Source: Chitinophaga eiseniae (GTDB lineage: Bacteria; Bacteroidota; Bacteroidia; Chitinophagales; Chitinophagaceae). From it: a stretch of 64,000 bases of DNA. This document shows, in pieces, positions 8,469-17,085 of this stretch. The notes below the pieces were generated by a model. The model ran no database searches. It was not told where the DNA came from and worked only from the letters and a program-made list of their open reading frames with translations. The stretch is from contig NZ_FUWZ01000001.1 of the NCBI RefSeq assembly GCF_900167135.1, positions 248,001 to 312,000 of the forward strand, given 5' to 3'. How positions within the stretch are numbered: the stretch's first letter is position 1; every line of letters starts with the position of its first letter. Both the position numbers and the translations under genes were made by a program.

Positions 8469-9416
8469 ATGAGACTACACAACCGGTTAAAATTACTTCA
8501 GCATTATTTAGGAGGAAAGATCAACGAGGAGCAGACCAGGCTTGTTGATGACTGGTATCACTCGGTCGATGATACAAAGCCTATCGGGCTTTGGCAGGAG
8601 GAAGGAAAAATAAATGCCATTAAGGGAGGGATTCATTTACAGATCCTGGAACAGATAAATACAAAGAAGGTAGTGCCCATGCGCGGCCGGATAGTGGCTG
8701 CTGCATGTATCATATCATTGTTGATCGGCGCATCCTGGTTTTTCCTGTTGCATCACAACAGGCAGTCCATTACCAGCTTCACCATAACAGCAGCTACGGG
8801 CGAAATCAAACAGCTTCTGTTGCCTGATAGCTCGAAGGTATGGCTGAAATCCGGTACTACGCTGCAATACAGCTCTCAATACGGAAAAACCGACAGACAC
8901 CTGGAGCTGTTGGAGGGAGAAGCATTTTTTGAGGTGCAAAAAGATGATACCAGGCCATTTGTTGTAAAATCCGGAGGACTTGAAACAAAGGTATTGGGCA
9001 CCGCTTTTAATGTACAGGCATACCGTAACCGTCCTTCTGTACAGGTGTGGGTGCAGCAGGGAAGGGTACAGGTGAGTGATAGTACGCAGGTATTAGCAGA
9101 ACTGTCTAAAGGAAAAAGGCTGCAATGGAATACGGACGATGGCCGTTTCCGCGTTGACAGTCTCCAGTGGAAACAGGCGCAGGCCTGGCGGGATGGTGTT
9201 TTATTGCTGGAATCAGCTACTTTCTCCGAGCTGGCCAACGAACTACAGGACACATATGGGGTGACGTTGGTAACCTCCGATGCAGACATCCGTAGTCAGC
9301 ACTATGACGCCAAATTCTTTATCCGTAAGACTTCCGTAAATGACATCATGGCCACCCTCGCGGAGGTGCATGGAATACAATACAAAATACAGGGAAACAC
9401 AATCATCTTATATTAA
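8469..9416 (+). CDS. FecR-family anti-sigma factor
   Basis: The 315-residue protein has a cytoplasmic N-terminal part that would bind the sigma factor, one membrane helix at about residues 75-95 (IVAAACIISLLIGASWFFLL), a periplasmic FecR domain (DSSKVWLKSGTTLQYSSQYG, GEAFFEVQKDDTRPFVVKSG, TKVLGTAFNVQAY) and a C-terminal DUF4974-type domain (ESATFSELANELQDTYGVTL). It relays the state of the TonB receptor to the sigma factor. It precedes the receptor gene by 99 bp. Confidence 0.93.
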   Translation: MRLHNRLKLLQHYLGGKINEEQTRLVDDWYHSVDDTKPIGLWQEEGKINAIKGGIHLQILEQINTKKVVPMRGRIVAAACIISLLIGASWFFLLHHNRQSITSFTITAATGEIKQLLLPDSSKVWLKSGTTLQYSSQYGKTDRHLELLEGEAFFEVQKDDTRPFVVKSGGLETKVLGTAFNVQAYRNRPSVQVWVQQGRVQVSDSTQVLAELSKGKRLQWNTDDGRFRVDSLQWKQAQAWRDGVLLLESATFSELANELQDTYGVTLVTSDADIRSQHYDAKFFIRKTSVNDIMATLAEVHGIQYKIQGNTIILY

Positions 9417-9421
9417 AAGCA

Positions 9422-9444
9422 AAATCCCGCTGGTAACGGGATTT
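9422..9444. terminator. hairpin between fecR and the receptor gene
   Basis: An 8-bp perfect inverted repeat (AAATCCCG / CGGGATTT) with a 7-base loop lies just after the fecR stop. There is only a weak T run, so it may be an attenuator or an mRNA stability element rather than a full terminator. Confidence 0.4.
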
Positions 9445-9515
9445 GCCAAACATTTCGGTAATGCCATTTTTTGACGAAAGCAACATTACCCTCTAAAAAA
9501 ATCAATCATAAAGGT

Positions 9516-12500
9516 ATGGAAAAAAAAGGAACAGGGATATCGACCCTGCCCCGGCGAAGGCTTGTATTGATGTTATGTTGGCTGATGCTGGCGGCATCGG
9601 GCTTAAAAGCACAGGCGCCCGGGAAGGTAAAGCTGTCTATCCGGTTTGCAAATGTAGCATTGGATGTTGCTATGCGGCAGGTGAAGGAAGCCAGTCCTGT
9701 GAACATAGCGTACGATGCCGGTAAATTACAGCTGGCACGGTGGAGCGTATCGCCGAAGGTCTTTAAACAGGCGGATTTGTCTGAAATCCTGCAGTACCTG
9801 TTACAGCAGACGAATGTCGGGTATAAAGAAGTAGCAGGAGGAATAGTATTATTTGAAAATGAGAAAGCAGCCCCCGTTAAAAAAGACAAGGGGCGCCTTA
9901 CCGGTAAAGTGATAGACGAAGAGAACGGTGATCCTGTGATTGGCGCCACCATCCGTATCGGTGACGCGGGCGCGATTACAGACGATGCCGGTAATTTTTC
10001 GTTGCCGCTGCCCGGAGGACGTTATACGGTGATGGTCCGGTCCATGGGATATGGAACTAAGGAGGTGAGCGGTGTTACCATTAAAGAGAACGAAACATTT
10101 ACTTTAAATGCTACGCTGAAGCGGCAGAAAGGAAACCTGGCCACGGTAGTGGTAAAATCCTCTGTGAGAAAAGAAACCACGGCTGCCTTGTACAGCCGTC
10201 AGAAAAACGAAGCCGGTATCACCAACGGGATCAGCCATGAACAGATGGCGGCGTTACCCGATAAAAACATCGGGGAGACATTGAAGCGTATTTCCGGTGT
10301 TAGTACCACAGACAACAGACGCGTCGTGGTGCGCGGTATTGCCGAAAGATATAACATGGCCATGATGGACGGGGCCGCCCTTCCCAGCACGGACGTGCAG
10401 GTGCGTGACTTTGAATTTGACATCGTTCCCAGCAACCTGGTGGATAACGTTGTCGTATCTAAAACAGCTACCCCCGATATGGGCTTCGGCTTTGGCGGAG
10501 GGATGGTGCAGATCAACACCATGGCTATCGCCGACAACAATTTTACCACTATCAGCGTGGGGAGTAAGTACATCAATGGGAGCACCGGAAAGGAATTTAT
10601 GGGCTACCAGCGGGGAAAGAATGATTACCTGGGATTTGATGACGGTGGCAGGAATCATTTTCCCAAAGAGATCCTCACGCTCACACCGGGCAATTACAAT
10701 CCCAAAAATCCTTATGATCACATCCCGCCTGCGGGCATTGAAAAAGTGACCCCTGAAATGATCGCGGACCAGAATAAAAGGATCGGCGGCCTGGACAGGC
10801 TGGGTACCCGCACCTATCGGGCAGCTCCCGGTCAGAACTACCAGTTCAGCCTCGGACGCAGCTATAACCTGAAAGACAGCCGTATCGGACTGGTAGGATC
10901 GCTGAGCTATCGCAACGAGCAGGCCACAGACGATATCCTTCATTTTGAACGCGGGGTTTTCAGCAAGCAGGGTGACAATCTGTATGATCCGGCAACAGGA
11001 GCGGAGATCCAGGAATCCAAAGCGCAGCAATACAATTTTACCACCAGCTGGGGAGCTTTGCTGAACGCGGGATGGAAAAGCAAACACCATCAGATCATCT
11101 CACGCAACTTTTATTCAAGGGTATTTGCCAACCAGTTTTTCCGCGTGACGGGCTGGGGTGATGGGTTCGGGTTTGGGGACAATCCCGCCATTAATGAATA
11201 CGACAGACCCAAGTTTATCGATCTGCTGCAGAACAGGATCAACGGCGAACACACCTTTGGCCGTTTTAAATTCGACTGGGCCGTGGCCCGTAACCAGGTG
11301 ACCAACCACGAACAGGATGCCATAGATGCCAACCTGGCCCCTATGACAACGCTGAACGGTATGGTATACAATTATATACCCGGTGGCTACATTGCCAACC
11401 CCGGACCGCTGAGCCGCTCTTCCTACCGGTATGTGGAGACCAACTGGATGGCAGATGCAGCACTCAGCTATCGGTTCCACGTCAGAAAATTGCCGCAGGT
11501 AGTCAAGGCGGGCTATCAGTACCTGGATAAAAGAGGGCATTATGACTGGAACGTTTTGCCGGTGGGAGCGGCCGGCGACTTTAAAGACATTTTTAAGCCG
11601 GTGCACCAATGGGATATGAGCTTTAGAGATCCGCTGAGAGGCGCATTTTATTATCCCGCTGCTTTCAATAACAACAGTTACGAAGGCAGGAATAACAACC
11701 AGGCCGGGTATGTGATGATGGACAACCGTTTTACCAGCTGGCTCCGCCTGGTATGGGGAATAAGGGCAGAGTACTACAGTTATGAAAAGGTAAAGGACGA
11801 GGCGGCAGACAAAATTTCGCAGGCTAACCTGGATGATTCGGACAAGCGGCGTTATGTAGACCCGGAAACCGGTAACCTGGTGCACAAAACCCTCGATGCC
11901 AGCGCGGAGGATAAGAAGTGGCTGTACCTGCCTTCGGCCAATCTGACTGTTACACCGTTTTCCAACTTCAATATCAGGGCGTCCTATGCGCAATCTGCTA
12001 TCCGCCCGGCATTGATAGAGAACTCCAGTTTTGCCCGGTTTAACTACCTCTATGGCCGTATACAACGTAATACGGGCGTGGTGTCTACGCTGATCTCGCA
12101 TTACGATCTGCGGGTGGAGTGGTATCCGCAGCCGGGAGAGGTGATCTCAGCAGGTTATTTCAGGAAACATTTCAAGAACCCCGTGGAAATGTACCTGGAC
12201 ATCACCAATACCAGCGGTGCGGTAGATCTCCTTACCGCCAACTCAGACTATGCCAACGTAAACGGGTTTGAAGTGGACCTGCGCAAAAGCCTTGGATTTA
12301 TCTATAAAGGGGCGAAATTCCTGGACGACCTGTATTTCAGCGGTAACCTCACCATTCAAAACTCCGAAGTACAGGCGAGCGCTTTCCGTTATACGTCCAT
12401 GGGATCAGGCGCTGATGTCAACAATGTAACTTATGCTTACCGCGGGAAAACATACCTGAGAGAAAAACGGCCGCTGTACGGTCAGGTACCCGTGTTGTAC

Positions 12501-12947
12501 AACATCGGTCTGCAGTATGCCGGCGACCGGCTGGGCGCCAATATCGCCTTTAACCACTCCGGCTACAAAACCTTTACAGTAGGGATGCAGCCGCACTACT
12601 CAGAAATGGAGCGGCCCCGCGATCAGGTAGATGCGCAGGTGAGCTACAAATTCCTGAAGAACAAGAATTTACAGGTAAGGTTGAATATCAGCAACCTGAC
12701 GAACAGCCCCTATCGTTTTTTTATCAACGGTAAAAATACCTACAGCCTGAAACCAGGCGCCAACGACATGACTATGAAAGAATGGTCGGATGTGTATGAA
12801 TGGAAAGAAGGCTTTTCCCAGAAGTATGAGGAAGGGTATTATGTGGATGAACGCAGCGGGAAGGGAAAAGTCCGCGTAGGCGATACAGATACCTTCATCC
12901 GCAAGATAGGGTCTTCTTTCAGTCTCTCTATATCTTATAATTTCTAA
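9516..12947 (+). CDS. TonB-dependent outer-membrane receptor with STN domain
   Basis: The 1143-residue protein has a signal peptide (LVLMLCWLMLAASGLKAQ), an STN signalling domain (about residues 38-110), a carboxypeptidase-regulatory-like domain (about 125-210, GKVIDEENGDPVIGATIRIG), a plug (about 225-340, with KRISGVSTTDNRRVVVRGIA) and a long beta barrel ending in aromatic FSLSISYNF. The STN domain indicates a transducer that talks to the FecR protein upstream. There is no SusD gene next to it; two lipoproteins follow instead, so the substrate may not be a glycan. The ATG at 9516 precedes the signal peptide directly; an in-frame upstream extension is not needed. Confidence 0.93.
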   Translation: MEKKGTGISTLPRRRLVLMLCWLMLAASGLKAQAPGKVKLSIRFANVALDVAMRQVKEASPVNIAYDAGKLQLARWSVSPKVFKQADLSEILQYLLQQTNVGYKEVAGGIVLFENEKAAPVKKDKGRLTGKVIDEENGDPVIGATIRIGDAGAITDDAGNFSLPLPGGRYTVMVRSMGYGTKEVSGVTIKENETFTLNATLKRQKGNLATVVVKSSVRKETTAALYSRQKNEAGITNGISHEQMAALPDKNIGETLKRISGVSTTDNRRVVVRGIAERYNMAMMDGAALPSTDVQVRDFEFDIVPSNLVDNVVVSKTATPDMGFGFGGGMVQINTMAIADNNFTTISVGSKYINGSTGKEFMGYQRGKNDYLGFDDGGRNHFPKEILTLTPGNYNPKNPYDHIPPAGIEKVTPEMIADQNKRIGGLDRLGTRTYRAAPGQNYQFSLGRSYNLKDSRIGLVGSLSYRNEQATDDILHFERGVFSKQGDNLYDPATGAEIQESKAQQYNFTTSWGALLNAGWKSKHHQIISRNFYSRVFANQFFRVTGWGDGFGFGDNPAINEYDRPKFIDLLQNRINGEHTFGRFKFDWAVARNQVTNHEQDAIDANLAPMTTLNGMVYNYIPGGYIANPGPLSRSSYRYVETNWMADAALSYRFHVRKLPQVVKAGYQYLDKRGHYDWNVLPVGAAGDFKDIFKPVHQWDMSFRDPLRGAFYYPAAFNNNSYEGRNNNQAGYVMMDNRFTSWLRLVWGIRAEYYSYEKVKDEAADKISQANLDDSDKRRYVDPETGNLVHKTLDASAEDKKWLYLPSANLTVTPFSNFNIRASYAQSAIRPALIENSSFARFNYLYGRIQRNTGVVSTLISHYDLRVEWYPQPGEVISAGYFRKHFKNPVEMYLDITNTSGAVDLLTANSDYANVNGFEVDLRKSLGFIYKGAKFLDDLYFSGNLTIQNSEVQASAFRYTSMGSGADVNNVTYAYRGKTYLREKRPLYGQVPVLYNIGLQYAGDRLGANIAFNHSGYKTFTVGMQPHYSEMERPRDQVDAQVSYKFLKNKNLQVRLNISNLTNSPYRFFINGKNTYSLKPGANDMTMKEWSDVYEWKEGFSQKYEEGYYVDERSGKGKVRVGDTDTFIRKIGSSFSLSISYNF

Positions 12948-12965
12948 CGATCATAAACAAAAGAA

Positions 12966-13754
12966 ATGAAAGTTTGTAAAACAAGCTGTTTGCTGTTGGG
13001 TGTTGTGGCCTTTTTGCTGGCCGCCTGTAGTAAAAACAACGATAATTTGCTCTATAGGAAGCAGGCGTTGTCCATTGCCATCGGTGGATACAATGCTACC
13101 AACGAGGTACTAACAGTGAAAGTGGATACGTTTACTTTACCATACAAGCTGGGAGCTGGCTCTTTTAAACAGGGAAGCGCTTTTACTTTCGGAGAACATC
13201 AGCATACGGTAAAGGTGAGCATCAGCGAAGAAAGTACCGGTAAACTGGTGTTGGAAAAAGAATTTACAAGGGAGGACAGCGCTGGAGTCTTCAGTTTCCT
13301 GTATATGGACGGCAAAGCGAGCAGTATGCCGGAAAAGCCGGCTGTGGAAAAGGGAAAGCTAAGTCTTATCTATATGTTCATTCCAAGTGTTACCCAATAC
13401 AGTGAACCGGTGGATTTTGTGATTGGGAAATATTTTGTTGTGCCAAAGGTATTTGAGGAAGTCGCCCGGATAAAAAACGTGAAGCCTAATGAATTCAGCC
13501 CGGCCGCAACATTTCCCACTTTTCTCACGGGCCGGCAGGAATACAATGGCGTTTTGACGGCCGTTTCTTTTCAGGTGAGGATATACAAAACCGGGACCAA
13601 TACGCCTTATGTGGATGGTACCGAATATACCTGGAACGATATTTCAACTTCTGCTCCCAAACCGGCATCGTCTGTGGCGGCCTCTAAACTCTACATCTTC
13701 TCAGAAGCTCCCGGTGGAAACCTGATGCGGTTTTTTACCCGTTTGGATTACTAA
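12966..13754 (+). CDS. lipoprotein in the TonB-receptor operon
   Basis: The 262-residue protein has a lipoprotein signal peptide with lipobox LLAACSK (Cys about residue 21). The mature part is beta-rich with an Ig-like pattern and no motif I can name. It starts 18 bp after the receptor stop and is followed 15 bp later by a second lipoprotein, so the three are one operon. The likely place is the outer membrane, exposed or periplasmic, assisting substrate capture by the receptor. Confidence 0.82.
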   Translation: MKVCKTSCLLLGVVAFLLAACSKNNDNLLYRKQALSIAIGGYNATNEVLTVKVDTFTLPYKLGAGSFKQGSAFTFGEHQHTVKVSISEESTGKLVLEKEFTREDSAGVFSFLYMDGKASSMPEKPAVEKGKLSLIYMFIPSVTQYSEPVDFVIGKYFVVPKVFEEVARIKNVKPNEFSPAATFPTFLTGRQEYNGVLTAVSFQVRIYKTGTNTPYVDGTEYTWNDISTSAPKPASSVAASKLYIFSEAPGGNLMRFFTRLDY

Positions 13755-13769
13755 AAAACAAACCTGATC

Positions 13770-14516
13770 ATGTCAAAGATAAAGTTACTCGGACTGCTGG
13801 TCCTTTTGATAATACTGAATGCCTGCAACAAGGAAGAAGAACTGACAAAAGCCATCAATGTGGAGGTGTGGGGCTATAATATCGGTGATGCCGAACTGGA
13901 AATGTCGGTTGATACCACTGTTTACCGAAAATTCACTACGCCTCCTAATATGCCTGTTACTTTTAGCAGGATATATACCTTTCCTTCCGCCAAAAAAGAG
14001 GTATCACTCAGCATAAAAGACAAGACATCCGGTAAGGAGGTGTATCAGCAGCAGCTGGACCTGGCCGGCAGCGAGCGGGAACTGTTTTTTCCGTTGGTGT
14101 TGATGAACGGCAGCATCATGAAAATAGCTTCCTCCACTGCAGATCCGGCTACCAACAAACTGGACTTCTATATCCATTATCCGCAAACTAACGAGGCGCT
14201 GGATATCTTTCTGAAGAACGAAGCCGGACAAAGGGTGAACATCGCTCAAAACGTAAAACCAGGAGGCTGGGTACATGCCAGTTATATACCAGGTGAAGGG
14301 TTTAAAGAAAAAAATAAAAAATATATGCTGTGCTTTACCAAAGCGGGAACAACAGATGGCTGGTATTTTGAGGACAGTGAAGGCAAAAGTACGGTAGACG
14401 AGTTTAGCTTATTGTTCCCTAAAAACGAAGAAAAGGGACTGGTACGTTCCTATTTTGTGACGCCCGGCGCTGCGCAGCTGGAAGTGATACGTTTGTTCAA
14501 AAGACCCAAAGTATAG
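13770..14516 (+). CDS. lipoprotein in the TonB-receptor operon
   Basis: The 248-residue protein has a lipobox LNACNK (Cys about residue 17) and a beta-rich mature part. Its early segment (INVEVWGYNIGDAELEMSVD) resembles the neighbouring lipoprotein's (LSIAIGGYNATNEVLTVKVD), so the two are probably paralogues. Function is unknown beyond association with the TonB receptor. A terminator-like hairpin follows at 14548. Confidence 0.8.
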   Translation: MSKIKLLGLLVLLIILNACNKEEELTKAINVEVWGYNIGDAELEMSVDTTVYRKFTTPPNMPVTFSRIYTFPSAKKEVSLSIKDKTSGKEVYQQQLDLAGSERELFFPLVLMNGSIMKIASSTADPATNKLDFYIHYPQTNEALDIFLKNEAGQRVNIAQNVKPGGWVHASYIPGEGFKEKNKKYMLCFTKAGTTDGWYFEDSEGKSTVDEFSLLFPKNEEKGLVRSYFVTPGAAQLEVIRLFKRPKV

Positions 14517-14547
14517 AAGTTACTGCCCGATTATCATAGTTTACCGG

Positions 14548-14580
14548 AGTGTGTGGTGTTTATCGCCGCACACTTTTTTT
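14548..14580 (+). terminator. rho-independent terminator after the receptor operon
   Basis: A stem of AGTGTGTGG with CCGCACACT (one wobble) around a 9-base loop is followed by seven Ts. It lies about 30 bp after the second lipoprotein stop. Confidence 0.75.
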
Positions 14581-14622
14581 ATGTGCTGTAAATAGCTATC
14601 TTGAAATAAACTATCCATTGCT

Positions 14623-15108
14623 ATGAGAAAACAGTTTTTTTTAAGCGTCGCAACCCTGTTATCGGTAGCCTCATGCGTTCATGCCCAGTCAGATAAATTC
14701 TCCGTTCAATTAATCAATCCGCCTGAAGTTGTCCAACCGAATGGCTATTCGCAGGCCGCCGTCATCGACCTGGGAGTCAGTAAAATGGTTATACTGTCAG
14801 GACAGGTACCGTTGAACGTCAAAGGAGAATTGATAGGGAAAGATAATTTTGAGCAACAGGCGGAGCAGGTTTTTGTCAACATACAAAAGATGATAACGGC
14901 TGCCGGCGGAAAGATGTCCGACATCGTGAAACTCTCTTACTTCATCCTGGACACAAAGCACCTGAAGACGCTGCGGGCTGTCCGGGATAAATATATTGAC
15001 GTGCAGCATCCGCCAGCCAGTACGCTGGTGCAGGTCAGCGGCTTGTTCCGGGATGACGTGTTGCTGGAAATTGAGGCTACTGCGGTCATCAACTTGCCAA
15101 AGCATTGA
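14623..15108 (+). CDS. RidA-family protein with signal peptide
   Basis: The 161-residue protein has an N-terminal signal peptide (LSVATLLSVASCVHAQ) and a RidA/YjgF/Rid domain (SQAAVIDLGVSKMVILSGQV near 50-65, HPPASTLVQVSGLFRDDVLL near 128-147). Family members that keep the active-site Arg hydrolyse reactive enamines. Here the usual Arg before the LV..L strand appears replaced by HPPASTLVQV without it, so it may belong to a non-archetypal Rid subgroup. Export to the periplasm is predicted. It is a single gene. Confidence 0.85.
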   Translation: MRKQFFLSVATLLSVASCVHAQSDKFSVQLINPPEVVQPNGYSQAAVIDLGVSKMVILSGQVPLNVKGELIGKDNFEQQAEQVFVNIQKMITAAGGKMSDIVKLSYFILDTKHLKTLRAVRDKYIDVQHPPASTLVQVSGLFRDDVLLEIEATAVINLPKH

Positions 15109-15138
15109 AAATTTTGATATGCTGCCTAACGGGTTATG

Positions 15139-15741
15139 TTAACCCTTGATAGGGTCAGACGGCAGGGGAGGAGGTGGTGGAATATCCATTTCCTCCTTCT
15201 TAGAGAGGGGCTGAATATTATATATTTTCTTTAGTCGCTGGATAACAGCCGGGTGTTTTTTTAGTGCCGTTGGATCTGTTATGATAGTGATTTCCTGTAT
15301 CTGGGGGTTCAAACGTGCCTGCTGCAGATCAGTTTCTGCGAACCTGACCATGATGGCAGCTACTGCCTTTAGCTTTTTCCTGGAATCCGTTTCTGTAAAA
15401 ACGCTTTCAAGCCATATTTGTCCATCTTCATTCGGCTTTGTGTCAAGCAGAATTGTCTGAACGGGCTTGGCCCAATAATTGGCGGGAAAACTTTCTCTGA
15501 ACCGGACAGCTGCTATCTCCAGGCTGTCTAAATTAACATTATGAGTCTCGCTGAATTTGAGCGAACGGCTTGCTTTAAACGTTTTAAATCCTCTGGCGGC
15601 ATATATCACGTCGTCCACCTGCATGGACATTAACATTATCCGGTGTTCACCATTTGAGTTTAATAAAGCATAGATACAGGATTGAGAGAATACCTGTATC
15701 GTGGCTATCTGAAATAAAAGAAAGCAGAAAAATCTTGTCAT
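15139..15741 (-). CDS. secreted protein of unknown function
   Basis: The 200-residue protein starts with a signal peptide (FFCFLLFQIATIQVFSQS) and ends in a proline-rich tail (MDIPPPPPLPSDP). The middle is mixed alpha/beta with no recognised motif. It is convergent with the RidA gene, 30 bp apart. The export signal and length are consistent with a periplasmic protein. Confidence 0.65.
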   Translation of the reverse strand: MTRFFCFLLFQIATIQVFSQSCIYALLNSNGEHRIMLMSMQVDDVIYAARGFKTFKASRSLKFSETHNVNLDSLEIAAVRFRESFPANYWAKPVQTILLDTKPNEDGQIWLESVFTETDSRKKLKAVAAIMVRFAETDLQQARLNPQIQEITIITDPTALKKHPAVIQRLKKIYNIQPLSKKEEMDIPPPPPLPSDPIKG

Positions 15742-15836
15742 AGCAACAGGGAACGTTTGATGTGAAGATAATCATCATTCGGATAATGCATGCAAGATGG
15801 TTTTAATCAAATTTCCGGGAAGAAGTACCCGATAAC

Positions 15837-16709
15837 CTACACTTTCTTACCTTGTCTGTAGCGGTTTTCCTTGTCGTATCCGTAACCTGTTTCATCTTCC
15901 ACCTTAAAATCAAATGCTTCGATACTTTTAGAGCTAATTTTTTTGAATGATTTGTCGATGGTGCGTACAAACCAGGCGAACTTTTCATCTTTGGCATAAA
16001 ACTCGATGTCGCAGTTTCTATAGTAATCTCTGTCGGCCGCTACGCAACGGTCCAGAAAATGAAACGTCCGCGGATTTGCCGCGGCGACAATTTCTTCGCG
16101 GAAGAATACATGATCTTTGTCCAGCGCAACATTACTGATGAGTTCGGGCGCTGGAATTACGAAGGTAGTGGCGTCCGCGGGCACCGGCCTGGTATAGGCA
16201 GCATATATCTTTCCGTTGGCTTCGGCGTAGTGCTCATTCAGAAGGCGGGCGTCCGTGAGCCGGTAGGGCAATGGCTGTGCATAGTAATAGTCGTTGCACC
16301 CGTCTGTGCTGAATCCCTTTTTTATATCCGTGATCTCAAATGTGCCGGGGATGGCGCCTTCCAGCGTGGTGAAGGTACACATGGAGCTGTGGAGATAAAC
16401 GTTGTTTTTATCCCGAAAATAAGTAGTCATCGGCGTATCGTTTTCCTGTATCACCTCAAAAGTCTCCAGGTCTATCGCCTTGGTATGCCGGGTGAATACG
16501 CGGGAGCTGTTACAGAGAATGCCTTTATGGTCTTTGGAATAATTTTCTGATAAGGGCTGCCAGGTGTCAAGATGGGCTTCTACCGGGACTTTAAACAACT
16601 CATCTCCCGATTTTACCGTAGCATAGGGTGGGTCAATGTTGATGACTTCATATTGTTTTAGAAATTTGCCTTCCTGCATGATAGAATTTTTAGGTTTCTC
16701 TATGGGCAT
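15837..16709 (-). CDS. DKNYY-repeat protein
   Basis: The 290-residue protein holds several DKxxVY/F-type units (FRDKNNVYLHSS, ALDKDHVFFREE, AADRDYYRNC), the signature of the DKNYY family of tandem short repeats. Family members often have a lipobox; this one has no signal peptide, so it is probably cytoplasmic. Role unknown. The ATG at 16709 gives an N-terminus MPIEKPKNSIMQEG; a second ATG 10 codons in is also possible. Confidence 0.75.
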   Translation of the reverse strand: MPIEKPKNSIMQEGKFLKQYEVINIDPPYATVKSGDELFKVPVEAHLDTWQPLSENYSKDHKGILCNSSRVFTRHTKAIDLETFEVIQENDTPMTTYFRDKNNVYLHSSMCTFTTLEGAIPGTFEITDIKKGFSTDGCNDYYYAQPLPYRLTDARLLNEHYAEANGKIYAAYTRPVPADATTFVIPAPELISNVALDKDHVFFREEIVAAANPRTFHFLDRCVAADRDYYRNCDIEFYAKDEKFAWFVRTIDKSFKKISSKSIEAFDFKVEDETGYGYDKENRYRQGKKV

Positions 16710-16790
16710 TGCTTGTGCCGGGTTAATATATTTTGCAGACTTTTAGCGATCTTAGATGTATCGTTTGTTAAGGCTAATATATAAAATATC

Positions 16791-17051
16791 ATGTTACTTT
16801 TTACAAGCGGATATTATCACTGTGCGGTGTCGGGAGACGTAATAAGATTCTTCCGGAAGGATAACGAAGAATGGATGGAATGGAAAGGAGCGGGCTGGGA
16901 AAAGCTGGGGACGTGGTCGATTGTACAATATCCGGAGAAGAGGGTCTTTACGTTTACATATAATTATACGCGGGAGGAAATGGGTAGAATCTCCAATCAA
17001 ACATTATGCGAGATTTTCCCTCATGGCGATACAACTCCCGTAATAATCTAA
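16791..17051 (+). CDS. small hypothetical protein
   Basis: An 86-residue frame rich in Trp, Tyr and Phe (VIRFFRKDNEEWMEWKGAGW), consistent with a small beta protein. I do not recognise it. It is divergent from the DKNYY gene and convergent with the DUF262-HNH gene. The amino-acid make-up looks coding, but no homology can be claimed. Confidence 0.5.
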   Translation: MLLFTSGYYHCAVSGDVIRFFRKDNEEWMEWKGAGWEKLGTWSIVQYPEKRVFTFTYNYTREEMGRISNQTLCEIFPHGDTTPVII

Positions 17052-17085
17052 ACCAATTTTATCTACCATTCCACTACCAAATAGT

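Noticed and set aside
10254..12101. Long minus-strand frames inside the TonB receptor gene
   Set aside because: They lie wholly inside a clear receptor gene with continuous domain structure, and the residues show no domain or membrane pattern.
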